Source of the DNA: Haliotis asinina
Taxonomy: Eukaryota; Mollusca; Gastropoda; Lepetellida; Haliotidae
Assembly (NCBI RefSeq): GCF_037392515.1
Contig: NC_090291.1
Coordinates: 19,632,001-19,696,000 of the forward strand
Length of the DNA stretch: 64,000 bases
Direction: 5' to 3'
Shown: positions 1 through 11,755 of the stretch, piece by piece
Numbering within the stretch: the stretch's first letter is position 1
Layout of the letters: the number at the start of each line of letters is the position of its first letter
Program-made: the position numbers and the translations under genes
Notes under the pieces: generated by a model
Told to the model about the DNA's origin: nothing
Databases searched by the model: none
Seen by the model: the letters and a program-made list of their open reading frames with translations, nothing else

Positions 1-575
1 AAGTATAACTCAAATTATATATGTAAAACATAGGTGATTGACTGGAAATTTGTACCAATGCAGAATTCTTAAAGTGACAAGACTAACCATATTTGGATTT
101 CGATAGACTGCAAGGTTATTTGTTTGCTATTTAATGCACATGGTATTGAAACTGTTAACAATAAGCAGGGGGACACTACCATGGACTTTAGAAAATGGAC
201 TTTACATATTGTATCCGTGTGGGGAATCGAACCTGTGTCTTCAGCATGACGAGCGAACGGTGTAACCACTAGGCTACCCACCTCCCAATGTAGAGGTGTG
301 CTAATGCTTGGGTAAGGAAATACGCCAATTACTTTTCCGCACTTAAAATGGTTTTAGAAAAGTCTACAACAGCGTCATATTCTTTCCTTCAACCAATACC
401 TGCTACTGCTTCAGACTCGATTCTCAACGAGCAAAGAAGAATGGGAACACCAGGAAACGGATTCCCGGATTGCACTCATATGGAAATCAAAACTAGACCA
501 TAACCTGCATTCACCACTACCATTAGATTTGAATTGTTCTGTACATTGGCATTGTTCCAGTCGTGTACTACCCAC
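1..575. other. Left edge: intron sequence of SPH-D, no exon seen
   Basis: The next expected exon of SPH-D, the short one between the His57 and Asp102 exons in SPH-A and SPH-B, is not found here. It probably lies beyond the window. The stretch holds a tRNA-derived SINE piece and otherwise nothing recognisable. Confidence 0.6.
196..290 (-). repeat. tRNA-derived SINE head (fragment)
   Basis: On the minus strand this reads as a tRNA-like head: a GGTAGCCTAGTGGTTACACC-type A box, then GGTTCGATTCC-type B box and a CCCACACGG stretch. It matches the better preserved copies at 5600 and 32185. The tail is missing. Confidence 0.6.
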
Positions 576-750
576 ACTGTTGCGCAGTACGCATCGAACG
601 CGATCCATTCCATGTCGATGAGGACACCCCCACAAACAAGGGCATCAGTGCTTGATTCAATAACTTTCACGAGCCACGGGTTCTCAACGGGAACATCGGC
701 ATCTCCGTTAGCGATACGCGCAGTCACCAGTGTACCGCACGGGGGAGGAT
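576..750 (-). CDS. SPH-D exon 3: N-terminal protease-homologue exon
   Basis: A 175-base exon, the same length and phases (1 in, 2 out) as its SPH-A counterpart. It is bounded by ..ttccag and gtgggt. The His57 position in FDAYC is Tyr. The cysteine of the CGG motif is kept. Confidence 0.85.
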
Positions 751-2110
751 CTGGAATACAAAGAACAGGCCATCATGTCTCTGGGAGGTGTTGAGAACAT
801 TTCTGCCGAAACCCTGTTGCTGTTTACCTTATCAATGGCAGGCAGCACATACTGGTCTTACTGTTTGCCCATTCTCAACTGCATAGTGGTCTAACTGTAT
901 ATTAACAACTGCTCGCTTGTTTGTTTTTTTTACTTAATATTTACAAAGACGCAATGTCAAATGCATAACGTTCATACATGGTAGAGAGCACAATGCTTAG
1001 ACCCAGGTATGTACATCCTATTATGAAACGTATGTAATATAGTATATTGAGCGCTCAGTATCCGTCTCAAAATTCTCAGTGCGCTGATGACAAATTATGC
1101 GCAAGCGCAAAGCACAGAGATTAATATTATCCTGGTTAACGCGAGGCGCAGGATAGTTCACAGGCACATGGTCATTTTATCATTTTATCATTTTATCATT
1201 TTATCCTACCGAGTACCCATTAACAGCTGGGTGAGCGGAGGTCAGTTTTAAACAGCCTGTGAGGTGAGCTCGTATGTAACACATGAGTGAGAAGCGGGAA
1301 AGAAGTCCCTAGAAAACCTCAGGAGCCACGCTCCCAACAAGGTCACCCGTCGAAGAACTTCAAGTGACCAAAGTTCCTGAACTTCAACTGATTTGATAGC
1401 TGGGTTCTATGCGCATGGTTTGGTTTGTCTGTTTTTTAACGTCGCACTCAGCAATGTTCCAGCTATATGGTGGCGATCTGTAAATAATCGTGTCTGGATG
1501 AGTAAATCAAGTGGTCAATATCATGAACATCGATCTTCACATGGGAAACAGTGGCCTCTTTTAACCACGTCAGCGAGTCTGACCACCTGATCCTCTCTAG
1601 TCGCCTCTTACGAAAACAAATCGAAGACCACTTGCGACCCGGATCTTCACGGGTCTCTTTGCACAAGACAACACGATAATGATGTCCAAATTCAGATTCT
1701 TATAAGTATACAGAAGGATATACTAACCTGGAACGCCAACACAGCATATGTCGCCATTAAAACACAGTGATGCCAAATGTTTGGTTCCCTTAGGACACTC
1801 GCTCCTATCGTAGCATGTGTGCTTCTGCACCTCGCAAGCTGAAAAGGGTAATTTGAACAAATGATAAAAATTTGTCGTTACAAATCAGACACTAAGGGTG
1901 TCGACAGCGACTTGCCGATATACAGTATATCACCGAGTGGATTGTTCATGATTCCAGTCATCTGTTGATCGGACAAAACTGAAATAACTCCTGACAACAA
2001 CAGTATAAGTGGAAAACCTTTACAAGAATATTTCCCGTAAACCTACGTGGTTTAAACATAAATCCCACGGCGACAGAAAAGCAACACGCTACGAGAGCAA
2101 GAGCGTTCAT
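576..2110 (-). CDS. SPH-D: secreted serine protease homologue, 5' part (three exons, runs off left edge)
   Basis: Exons 2047-2110, 1728-1838 and 576-750 join in frame (phases 1, 1, then 2 out). They encode a 21-residue signal peptide ending in FMFKP, a 37-residue six-cysteine module with the CC pair, and the start of a chymotrypsin-fold domain (PPPCG, then R-IANG, NPWLVKV, CGGVLID, EWIAFDAYC). The residue at the His57 position is Tyr, about residue 113, so this copy is predicted inactive like its neighbours. Unlike A, B and C there is no EGF exon between the cysteine module and the protease domain, and direct splicing keeps the frame. The Arg-Ile activation-type site remains. A TATA box lies about 63 bases upstream of the ATG. 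The rest of the gene (Asp102 and Ser195 exons) must lie left of the window, so whether it is intact cannot be judged. Confidence 0.82.
1405..1658 (-). repeat. Long SINE-like element in SPH-D intron 2
   Basis: It carries the family landmarks CAGCTATATGG, TCTGTAAATAATCG, ATCGATCT, GTCAGCGAGTCTGACC and the terminal GATCTTCACGGGTC. It is moderately diverged, with the tail end at the left. Confidence 0.75.
1728..1838 (-). CDS. SPH-D exon 2: clip-like cysteine module
   Basis: A 111-base phase 1-1 exon. It reads CEVQKHTCYDRSECPKG, then SLCFNGDICCV. The six cysteines align with those of SPH-A and SPH-B. It is bounded by ttttcag and gttagt. Confidence 0.85.
2047..2110 (-). CDS. SPH-D exon 1: signal peptide
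   Basis: It begins MNALALVACC, a hydrophobic secretory leader, and ends GFMFKP followed by gtaggt. Length and phase match the first exons of the paralogues. This ATG is the only Met that gives a leader. Confidence 0.8.
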
Positions 2111-2172
2111 GCTGGACAAGGAAGTCGTACCATCTGATGCCCGCCAGTGAATCCCTATATCTTCTCTCCCAG

Positions 2173-2180
2173 TTTATATA
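2173..2180 (-). promoter_or_regulatory. TATA box of SPH-D
   Basis: The minus-strand TATATAAA lies about 63 bases before the ATG. SPH-A has a similar box at almost the same distance. Confidence 0.5.
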
Positions 2181-2338
2181 TGTCATTCAGAATCTAGCAT
2201 CTCTTTCTCACTTCACAGTGTATGGATGTATGAGAGTAAACAAGCACACGCTGACCCTTTCAGGGGACAAGGCTGCTTTCAAACAGCAATACGACTCTCT
2301 TTGTCAGCACCGACATTGTTCATGCATGGGTGAACCTG

Positions 2339-2612
2339 TTTCATGATACCTTAAACAGACAATGCATTCAAGTTATTGCACGTGGCTAACTGCAAATCTC
2401 AAATATTTCATGATACCTTAAACAGACAATGCATTCAAGTCATTGCACGTGGCTAATTGCAAATCTCAAATGTTTCATGATACCTTAAACGGACAATGCA
2501 TTCAAGTTATTGCACGTGGCTAATTGCAAATCTCAAATGTTTCATGATACCTTAAACGGACAATGCATTCAAGTTATTGCACGTAGCTAATTGCAAATCT
2601 CAAATGTTTCAT
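2339..2612. repeat. 67-bp tandem repeat, about four copies
   Basis: The unit starting TTTCATGATACCTTAAAC recurs at 2339, 2406, 2473 and 2540, with a partial fifth at 2607. Copies differ by only a few bases, so the expansion is recent. Confidence 0.92.
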
Positions 2613-2986
2613 GCAAGGTCATGCGAATGATGAAAATAATTCCAACGGTGAGTTATCCTTATACATAATAGGTACATACATCCAACTGTTGAATCAGCAA
2701 GTATACGCTTCTATACGTCGTGATATTTACAATAATTAAGTTGACATCCATAAATCTTCCCTTACGTATTGAACGTATTGTTCTTCAAATATATTTATAT
2801 ACATATTATAACAATATTCACTGTTATCCCATTCAGGTCATAATGTGACGCTTAATCAATTCAGTAAGTTCATAAAGGTCATGGGTTCAGAAAAGACCTG
2901 CACTAAGCATAATTTTGATGGAAACAACCCGATGACATATGTCAACCAATTCAGGGAGCCTGACCGCACAATCCCAGTATAGTATG

Positions 2987-3279
2987 TTTGCAGTGAAAAC
3001 GCACCAATGAATTTCACTTTACACAAAAGTAAATCGAATAAAGTGAAATAATCCTCATAATTTTTCCACCTATTGCGTTTACCCCCTGTAATACAAAGTT
3101 TGACTAATTATAGCGAATGAATCTATGATCGCTTGTTAAACAACTATCATTCTTGGTTGATCTGAGATTTAAATGTTCAGTTGGCAATTAACATTCTGAG
3201 GATTTGCAATCTTAATGTCACTTTATTTGATTTCCATTTTTGTTTAAGGTGACATTCGTCGATACGTTTTCATTGCAAA
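2987..3279. mobile_element. Foldback MITE (family with 13407-13879)
   Basis: Terminal inverted repeats TTTGCAGTGAAAACG and its near complement CGTTTTCATTGCAAA bound about 293 bp with no coding capacity. Internal blocks (CTATGATCGCTTGTTAAACA, GAGATTTAAATGTTC) are shared with the larger copy at 13407. Confidence 0.75.
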
Positions 3280-4014
3280 AAGTTGATTCTTACGACAAGC
3301 TTGCATTACTGACGGTCAAATATTCCTTTACTTATAGTCTATGTGAAAAGTAGTCACAAATAAGCAAACCTTTTAAAAAGACAATTCAGTAAGTGGTGAA
3401 CTCGTCACGAGCTGACATCATGCCGGTGCTATAAAAACAATGATAACTGGCTTTAATTACATCAAAGGACACCGGCAAGTTATGTCCATTTGGTTGAAAT
3501 GTCGGCCTGGTGGGAGAACGCTTTAACACCTGTGCCAGTAAGAATTAACATTTAGTAATAAAAACAAGAATCAGATGTACAACATTACAACAGAACACAC
3601 ATACGTGAGCCAGGAAGAAATGCCGTGTTTTGTCAGCACTGAAACAGGCAGGGCTTTGTAAACATGACCAGCCACTTTCTACAGATACAAGAGAGATGAC
3701 AACCATTGATGGCCACACAAGGACTTCCTTGCTTCTTTGTGGGCTAACAGAACACTTCGAATATTTGTACCATATACTATGAAAGAAAAATGATTTCGTG
3801 TCCTACTAACCGTGGCAGGTAAATAACATATTGTAACGGTTTGAATGTTCTCTCAAAATAAAAGTGGAATTTTCCCAGAACGGTGTGGTTGTTATAACAC
3901 TAGTCATGCATAATACCTATTGCTTTGAGGACAATCAGGACATGCGAATTAAACGGGACAAATTCTTGCAACAGCCCTGCTGGAATTACCTGTGAAGCTC
4001 TGGGTCAGGAATTG

Positions 4015-4200
4015 ATGTTCAGTAACCCGTGCTTGTCATAAGAGGCGACTAACAGAATTGGGTGGTCAGGCTCGCTGACTTGATTGACACATGTCATCTG
4101 TTCCCAATTGTGCAGATCGATGCTCATGCTATTGATCTCTGGATTGTTACAGTCATATAGCTTGAATATGGTTGAGTGCGGCAAAAACCTAAACTCATTA
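4015..4200 (+). repeat. Long SINE-like element
   Basis: Contains CTTGTCATAAGAGGCGACTAA, GGTCAGGCTCGCTGACTTG, GATCGATGCTCATG and the GAATATGGTTGAGTGCGGC tail. Oriented with the ACTCACTC-type tail side to the right. Confidence 0.75.
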
Positions 4201-5599
4201 AATCACCCACCCTGTAGAAGAGTCACTTCAACTCTCACATTTAGAAATATACTTTTCCGGCTATTGACACATTTCCAGGCGCAATGGTTCAACTGGGCTA
4301 AAGGTTCGTGGTTATTGAAATGTTGGTTTTTCACTATGTAGAGTTTCATTATTTTGGCCCTCAAGTATAGCCAAACATGGGCGAGAAGCTTGTCATCTTA
4401 CCGAATGAGATGAGCATTAGCTCTTCCTAGCTGTATATCTCTCTATGGGCGATTTCTAGAGATATGGAATCCTATGATAAAGGTGAAATGGCAGACTTTG
4501 ATAATACAGTGCTGATGAAACGTCAATACAGAATTAACTTAGCATTATGGCCATGTATAGGGCATCATTGTCATATTACTTACACCAAGGCTTTGATCAG
4601 TCAGTTAAAAGAGAGAACGAACGAACGCCACCTTTTCGTGTTGGACAGCCAGACTTTGCATGGCTGGGATAGAATTGATTTATTTTAAATATCATACCGA
4701 AACATAAGTCTCATTAACCTATTCAGACAATGACCTACTTTTCAGACGATCCGAATTTTCTCGTGTGAAAGTGTAAATTGACACCACAAACAACTCTGGT
4801 TAAACTGAATTCCAGTTCCTTGTTTCATAAGAAAAAGGTATATATAAATGAATTTTAATTTCAAACTTTAATTGCACCCGTCCGTCATTCTCTACTTTAT
4901 GTCGAGGTTGAGGCAGCATACCCTAACTATGGAATCACAGATTGCCCCTGTCTGATGAGGTCATAAAACGATTTACAAATGAATCCATCTGGCTCACTGG
5001 TTAAACCTGTTATGTGTTGTTTTAAGCTTATTGAGCGTAGATCTGTAACGCACAGTGAGGTTGATGTAATATCAGTTCCGTCAGAGACCGCTAAACTTTT
5101 CTAGCGGCAGAGCCTCGTTTTGATATTTCCACGATTTCCAGGTTTCTGTTTATCAGAGCTCGTTGTACGACATAGCACGCCGTACGACGCTTTTACTAGG
5201 ATTAGAAGGAGCTTAGTGTTGCAATATACAACTGCGTAGGCTTATCAAATCACACTGATTGATATTTATGCATCCAGTTAAATGACATACTCTAAAAATA
5301 CTGGAATGGTTATCGCATTAAGCTGCGCAACAGGACAGAACCAAGAAAACAGGAAACGAGACTGTTCTGTAATCAATGTTTTGACATGTTTCTCTTTGTA
5401 TCAGTTTCTGTATTCCCATAATGCCAACATCAAGCTATGATTTCACCCACTCTCACAGACACCCATCAGATTCTTCTCCTCTTCTCGTTCACCTCAAGTG
5501 TCAGCAACCCGGCTCTAAGCCTCTTCATAAAAATACAGATTCAATATTCTGTTTCAGCAACGATAGAAAGCTAGGTTCTGTGAACTGTAACACGACTGG

Positions 5600-5790
5600 T
5601 ACTGTTCGGTGGGATAGCCTAGTGCTTAAAGCCTTCACTCGTCACACTGAAGATTCAGGTTCGACTCCCCTCATGTCTACAATGTGTGAAGACCTTTTCT
5701 GGTGGTCTGGTGTCCCCTGCCGGGATATTACTGGAATATTGCTAATAGCAGTGTAAAGCTATACCCATTTACTCACTACTATTCTGACAC
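5600..5790 (+). repeat. tRNA-derived SINE
   Basis: A tRNA-like head (GTGGGATAGCCTAGTGCTTA, then GGTTCGACTCCCC) is followed by TGTCCCCTGCCGGGATATTA, GGAATATTGCTAA and a TTACTCACT end. The end resembles that of the longer element family in this window. Confidence 0.75.
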
Positions 5791-6704
5791 TGACACAATT
5801 TTCTTAGCATGACATTTTAAGAACAGTGTTAATCAATAAGTCTTTGTCCCCAACAGCTTGACAATGCCAAATCCATGAAGAAATACTATGGAACAACTTT
5901 ACGGACACAATTCGTTTTATGCAAGCATACTTTCCCTTGCCATTCCATCTTCATCCGATTCTAACGTCATTCATTATAAATTCGGTAAAATTGTTGAATT
6001 AACAATGACATTGCTATCAAGCGGTCTTCTGTAACTAGATGTAATGCCTGAATGTGTTCAAATTTTATTCAGTGTCTGAGTTATTTCAGTTATGCAAAAC
6101 GCAAAACCAATATTATACGTATACGTTTACATGTATTTAGTAACCTGAACGCTGAGTCAATTTCTCTGAACCTACACTGTGCTCATAGGGCTTCGTATCC
6201 GAAAATACTTTTCATTGTTTTCTGGTATGTAAGAGATACACATTAATAAGTCAATCTTTGTTTATGAACATAATGAACACGGTAGTTCAATCTAACCCAG
6301 AAACGATACTAAGTTATAACGAACATGTATCCGAAGAGCCAAATAACTCCTCGAGCCTTTATAGTTGAAACAAGTAGATTAACAGATTAATAAAATTTAT
6401 AATAATTACATTGTATTTTATTTATCAAGCATCTACTTTTCCATTTTACCAAGTACTCCGGATTACTCATTTTTTTATTCATTGCAGAATGACTTGTACA
6501 AAAGGCCCTGTCGATGCTTTTGTTTTGTATGTTTGTTTGTATTTGCTATTTGTTATGACCATGGTCTTCAAGCATATTAGATGAAAATTATCCAGGTTTT
6601 GATAAGACACTGCCATTTAGAAATGTCGTCAATTGTAACTTTTACATATGGTATATTTGGGATTACGCTTTCTTAGAAATTGAAAAGCACTTATTCTAGC
6701 ACTT

Positions 6705-6800
6705 TTTTGAGTTGAGTCCCATCCGGGATTCGAACTAACACCCTAAGAGTCAGGCACCTAATCGCCAGCACTCAAGGTCAGCCGCCTAGCCTCCCCAGTT
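6705..6800 (-). repeat. Second tRNA-like SINE head
   Basis: The minus strand reads GGAGGCTAGGCGGCTGACCT and later TTAGTTCGAATCCCGGATGG, the spacing of tRNA A and B boxes. It differs from the common family and lacks its tail. Confidence 0.45.
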
Positions 6801-7049
6801 TGCACATTCCACTTACGTGTTAATGTATGTGCAATTATCATCGTTAACAGACACCACATACCTGTTATAGTATTTATGCGAGAAGAAAATCCTCGTAGAG
6901 TAATGAAGCTTCCGATTTCTGCAAAATGTCGCATGTAGCTCGCTGTTACAAATAATACGCACCGAAAGGTATGCCTTGGGAATGCATTCTCAATTCTTTC
7001 TGTTCCTAGTTCGTTTTTACTTGCCTCTGTGATTAAGCCAGACATTAAC

Positions 7050-7290
7050 AATGTGTTTGGTCATTATAAACATGCATGTGTAATGATGTCCATTGGATAC
7101 GTGTGTGTTCGGATCTCCGAGTGTATACTGGACACACACACAGACATATGTGTATCAAAGATACTATCACACATGATTGTTAGCGATATCCACACACATG
7201 TATATTACACATATCATCAGACATGTATGCTAGCAATATCTACACTCATATATACATGTATCACAGATATCATCACACATGTATGTTGAT
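7050..7290. repeat. Degenerate CA/ATGT-rich repeat
   Basis: Irregular repetition of ACACATGTATG, TATCATCACACATG and related words. Simple-sequence-derived, no coding signal. Confidence 0.5.
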
Positions 7291-7385
7291 CACTAGATTG
7301 TCTGATCCAGACTGGATTATGTAAAGACAGCCGCCATATGGATGGAATATTGCTGAGAGGGGCGTAAAACTAAAGTCACTCACTC
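7290..7385 (+). repeat. SINE 3' tail fragment
   Basis: GATTGTCTGATCCAGACTGG, GCCGCCATATGG, GGAATATTGCTGAG and an ACTCACTCATTC end show the last third of the long SINE-like element. It sits just downstream of the SPH-C terminal exon. Confidence 0.7.
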
Positions 7386-7507
7386 ATTCACAAGAGACTC
7401 TTTCAGGAGTCCACACCTTTCTCCTTCCATCAAAAAAACCAACAAATAAGCTGACATCTCCATCTATACCGCCGTTGGTTACTGCTGCTGCAAATATCTG
7501 ATGACCG

Positions 7508-7681
7508 TTAACTTGGCGTGATGACGCTTTGGAGCCAGCTCCAAACAGCGTTCATGTCGGTCACTCTGTATTTCATCTTGTTATCGCACGAGCCTACAAC
7601 CTCATCGTAGGATACAATCCCTTCCAAAGTCCAGGCACCTGTCGTGTCGTTCTGGTAGACCAAATCGCCACCGTTGTCGCC
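7508..7681 (-). pseudogene. SPH-C terminal protease exon
   Basis: A 174-base exon after ..cacttcag, ending in TAA. It reads GDNGGDLVYQNDTTGAWTLE and ends MNAVWSWLQSVITPS. It aligns end to end with the last exons of SPH-A and SPH-B. Ser195 is Asn and one disulphide cysteine is Tyr. Confidence 0.8.
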
Positions 7682-7707
7682 CTGAAGTGAAAAGGGTACA
7701 CAGAGAG

Positions 7708-7759
<52 letters not shown>

Positions 7760-7800
7760 CCACCACCACCACCACCACCATCGTCGTCGTCGTCGTCATA
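7708..7800. repeat. ATC/ACC/GTC trinucleotide microsatellite
   Basis: A long run of ATC changes into ACC and then GTC triplets, starting 26 bases upstream (in gene sense) of the SPH-C terminal exon. It makes spurious poly-Asp and poly-Met frames on the minus strand. Confidence 0.95.
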
Positions 7801-7934
7801 AAACGTATGACTGGGTGAGATAACCATGACTCGTCATCATCAATGACACTGACTCCGTCCAACCAATCCTCACTTACTGCGTCTTTCATATTAAACCTGA
7901 AGTTCGAATAATATAATTATCCTCGGTTCCAGAG

Positions 7935-8107
7935 GGATGGTTATCTCACTTCAAGTGAGTGAGTGACGTTTTCGCCGCTTTTAGCATTATTCCAGCAAAG
8001 TATCGGTAAGAATACCAGAAACGGGCTTCATACATTGTACCCATGTGGGAAATCGAACCCGGGCTTTCGGTCTGACGAGCAAACGCTTTAACCACTATGC
8101 TACTCCA
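7935..8107 (-). repeat. tRNA-derived SINE
   Basis: Starts at the tail (GTGAGTGAGTGACGTTTTCG) and ends at the tRNA-like head. On the minus strand this has a B box GGTTCGATTTCCC and an A box AGTGGTTAAAGC. Confidence 0.7.
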
Positions 8108-8242
8108 CTGTTTCTCTGTATTTGATGTGGTGACTGTCTTTCAATGATGACATGGGAGACACTCTTCGTGGATATGGAGAGCATACATGAACAAAACTGA
8201 TATAAGCAGATGTGAACCCATTTACTTAACATTTCGTTGTCA

Positions 8243-8462
8243 ATCACCATGCACCGAGTATAGTCCAGCAATATTCCAGCTATATGACGGTAAAAAACCG
8301 AGTCTGAATCAGAAAATTCAGCTTGGCCATCGATCTGCACAATTGGGGACCGGTGACATGTGTCAACCAAGTCAGCGAGCCTGACCACCCGATGCCGTTA
8401 GTCGCCTATTACGACAAGCAATGGTGACTGAAGACTAGTATTCTAGCCCGGATCTTCACGTA
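8243..8462 (-). repeat. Long SINE-like element
   Basis: CCAGCAATATTCCAGCTATA, GATCTGCACAATTGGGGACC, TGTCAACCAAGTCAGCGAGC and GGATCTTCACG mark a nearly complete copy. It lies where SPH-C should have its protease exons. Confidence 0.8.
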
Positions 8463-8524
8463 TTGCTCACGATGCAAGGTGCAGCATTAGGTGTTGGCAA
8501 GAAGCCGCAGTGGTTTGGTGGGGA

Positions 8525-8540
8525 TGGGGGGGGGGGGGTC
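8525..8540. repeat. Poly-G run
   Basis: An almost uninterrupted guanine tract, a likely length-variable or misassembled site. Confidence 0.8.
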
Positions 8541-8861
8541 CTCCCAGAAATGTACGCAAGCTGTCATCAATCAAGAAGGTATCCAAAACCTAACAGACGG
8601 CAGTATCAAATGAGCCTATGACAACTAGAAATACAATTATTATAGTTTACCATTTGATAATATTCCGTAAATGTACTACATCAGGGAGGTATTAGACAAC
8701 AAAGTCTATTTAGAGTTATTCCAAACGTATTGCAGAGTCCGTGCTTATGGATGTGCGTTCAACACATAATTTCAAAATATATGCAATAAGATTATGATAA
8801 AATGCTGATTAAAGCAGGCAAAACTAGAGAGTGACATATATTCGTGATAGATGGTTTTTTG

Positions 8862-9012
8862 GGCGAGTAAGGTTTTCCGCTGCTTGTAGAAATATTCCAG
8901 CAATAGGGCGACACGACAAATGGGCTACACAATTTGTACCCATATAAGGATCGAACCTGGGACTTTGGCGTTACGAGCGAACGATTTCACCGCTGAGCTA
9001 TATCAAGGCCCC
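8862..9012 (-). repeat. tRNA-derived SINE
   Basis: Tail side shows TTTTCCGCTGC and ATATTCCAGCAATAGG. The head on the minus strand has GGTTCGATCC and a diverged A box. Same family as 7935. Confidence 0.65.
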
Positions 9013-9499
9013 GGTAGCCGATTTAGCTATTCCGACAATCTGGATGGTTCAACGTGTACAAAAGAATACTGGTGCCATCCATCACGTTATTTTATATTTT
9101 AAACACACAATATCAATGTCACCGATTTACCCTCACCATTTCCATATATCGTATTCATTATTTTGAGCTATGTATTTAGGAGATTAACCTCAGGTGGTAG
9201 CCAGTTTCTGGGTGTTATTGAGTATTTGAAGCACAGGAAGTCATTCGGAACGATTTCACCAACAAAACATTTAAGTTGGACCTCGTCTCGCATATCGCAA
9301 GGTGGCGCGCGCAAAGGGAGCCGGGAACCAGCTTACAGAACAAGTGTGTGCGATATATCTACCCATAAACTATCTATCCCATAAACTAAGTCTTGGTTTA
9401 CTATCCACCGGCCTGCTATTTAACATGTAATGGTCAACAAAAAAATTATCGAATTAAGCACACATCAATCAAATTAATATATCCCATATAAAAGGTCTC

Positions 9500-9645
9500 A
9501 CAAGTTTCAAGTATCTGTCCGTATGTGTAGGAGGCATATACACATGCTCTACGCGTGGGACCTATATGAAAGTTCTCTCAATTATCGTGTATCTATCCGT
9601 GTGTGTAGGAGGCATATACACACGCTTTCAATGGGGGTGCATTTG
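9500..9645. repeat. Imperfect direct repeat, two units of about 80 bp
   Basis: GTATCTGTCCGTATGTGTAG and GGAGGCATATACACATGCT recur as GTATCTATCCGTGTGTGTAG and GGAGGCATATACACACGCT. Confidence 0.7.
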
Positions 9646-9988
9646 TGTTTTTTATTAAATCGCCAAAGACCGTGTTGTTGTGCCGAAAGTATACAGAATT
9701 AGGTCATCAGCGCAATCAAATACGTTGATAAAATGACAGCAAATGCACTTTTGAAAATTAGAGGGAATTTCCAATGTCTTTCATCCAAGATGTCACTGTC
9801 TGTTGTTTTGTCTTGAAAAGGATAATGTTAAAAAGAAGTACAAGTATTTTTTCAAAGAAACACATCGAAATCCATTCATACTGTGTAATGTGCTAGCAAG
9901 TCAGATCGCCGGAGTTAATGAAGTCAAGCCCCGCGACCTAATGGACAAACGCTTCATGAATAAATGTTTCTGAAAGCTATACAACTAC

Positions 9989-10093
9989 CGTCTATGTTGC
10001 AGTTTTCACCAGAGAAGCCTTGATCACAGATGCATGTATTTAAGCCGGTCTCAACAACACAGGTTCCAATGACACATGGGTTGATGGAGCACT
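9989..10093 (-). pseudogene. SPH-C EGF-like exon
   Basis: A 105-base phase 1-1 exon with all six cysteines (ECSINPC, GTC, TCIC, GFSGENC), bounded by ttgtag and gtagtt. It is open and intact by itself and closest in length to the first EGF exon of SPH-A. Confidence 0.8.
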
Positions 10094-10609
10094 CTACAAT
10101 AGAAAATATGTGTCACATCAAATATTTACACTATGGGTTATGTACAGAAACACTATATGTATACTCGTTTTCATTCCAATTTCAACTGGAGTGAATGCAA
10201 ACATGGTTTATACTTAAACGGTTTTCTATACACAACGGCCTCCCAGCAATCATGGACGAATACAACTCTTTACATTGTAGTGACGTATAGTTTCTGGCAA
10301 CTAATGAAATAAATATGTTGACATCTCAGAAGAGCCCTACACTCTGTATGAAACCTACCATTGCTTGATGTTGGAGTAAATCAAAGAGCAACTGGCTGCA
10401 AAGTTTGAGCAGAATGTATCAGGTTACAAAATGCAACGTTTACCTCATCGGTGAAACAGTGTCCACATGATCATAGACCAACTGCATGATTATTAACCAC
10501 ATGGTCTAATGGACGATGACAAGCACTGGTGTTCAACGTGGTCAAGATATGCACTGTGCGTGATAAGGTCGGGGTATCCTATTACCCAGGGCTTCATTTA
10601 TTGCTTTGT

Positions 10610-10971
10610 TACTTGCACTGGTGCAACCCAATATTTCAAAGTGCAGAGTAGTAATGGGTCTAACTTCAAGGTCACGTCAATTGTTGAGAAATAAATTACA
10701 AACAAATCTAACATTATAACCATAAATATGTCAGCTATGTTTAACTCTAAACTTGGAACAGCTATGGCATTGAAACATTGCTATTTATAGACATGTCTCA
10801 GCTATGACAGCTCTTGTAATCAGGGATGAGCTGTCTCTCTGTATTGTTATGGTTTCATTGGTACCACATCACGGAAGTACGTTCATATGCACCGAAACTT
10901 CTGACGTTTTAACACACTGTGGTGCAACTGGAATTTGGCTCTTTATCCTAGGTTGCACCTGGTGCAAGTAG
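10610..10971. mobile_element. Putative MITE with palindromic termini
   Basis: TACTTGCACTGGTGCAACC at the left is mirrored by GGTTGCACCTGGTGCAAGTA at the right. Each end is itself close to a palindrome around GCACCAGGTGC. No coding capacity. The ends and target duplication are not certain. Confidence 0.5.
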
Positions 10972-11755
10972 GTTAACTGAAATCGAGCCCTGTTACCTGA
11001 TTTGGATGTTATCTCTACATTTAGCCGAACAGAAATATTATTTTTCTTTTCTCTCAGCACTTTCTGGAGTGTTAAAACCTTAAATGAAGCAAGACCAGTA
11101 GTCAGAATCCAATCTCATTGGATTTGCTTTTCAGTTTAAAAGCAATTGTTTGTTTCTGTCCAAATTAAATATTTTCCGAAACTACGCGCTAGTCTGCATG
11201 TAATCTTTTCCATCTCGCTTATGCCAGAATTGAACGAGACTTGCCCGAGACTTGAACGAGAATATGTCATGATTCATTACGGAAATATGACAGAAACTCA
11301 GATGAACTCTATTCGCAGGTGATGTAATGACGTACTCCTTTAGGAAGAGTTGGTCTAGGTTGTTTTTCACAGTTTGACTTTGCCGCAGTTAACAATAACT
11401 AAAGGTATCATGGCGGCCTGTTATCAAACCAGACGGTAAATGTACGGCGAAAACTCACTGAGACACCGAATTAGGAAAGATACCTCGCACAGAAACCAAC
11501 AAAGCGCTGAAGACCCAGTCTAAACAAGCTTAAGGTTTCCACCTGATGGTTGCATATCTGACTTAAAATGATCTTTTAAGACAATCATGCAAAATCAGAA
11601 CGTATGCACAAAGACAAAAGAATCGCAACAACCGTATTTGAATACATTGAATTCCTGATGTTGGATTCTATATGTTCGAAGTATTATGCGTGTAAACAAA
11701 TGATGCTCTCGCTGGTCTTTGTGAAGTATATATTGACAGAGAGAGAGAGAGCATA

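Larger units (their letters stand above)
2111..7507. other. Intergenic region between SPH-C and SPH-D
   Basis: No exon of the SPH family or other recognisable gene. It contains the 67-bp tandem repeat, a foldback MITE, two SINE types and a CA/ATGT-rich stretch, each listed separately. The parts 4210-5590 and 5800-6700 show nothing I can name. Short open frames there lack codon structure or similarity to known families. Confidence 0.6.

Noticed and set aside
4464..4688. 74-codon frame on the plus strand
   Set aside because: No similarity, no splice partners, and length expected by chance in AT-rich DNA.
5640..5680. Functional tRNA gene
   Set aside because: A and B boxes are present, but the acceptor and anticodon stems do not close. 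It is a SINE head. The same applies to 32185, 44700 and 6705.
7594..7889. Frames with poly-Asp, poly-Gly or poly-Met
   Set aside because: Three-base microsatellite upstream of the SPH-C terminal exon. Only the exon part is real.
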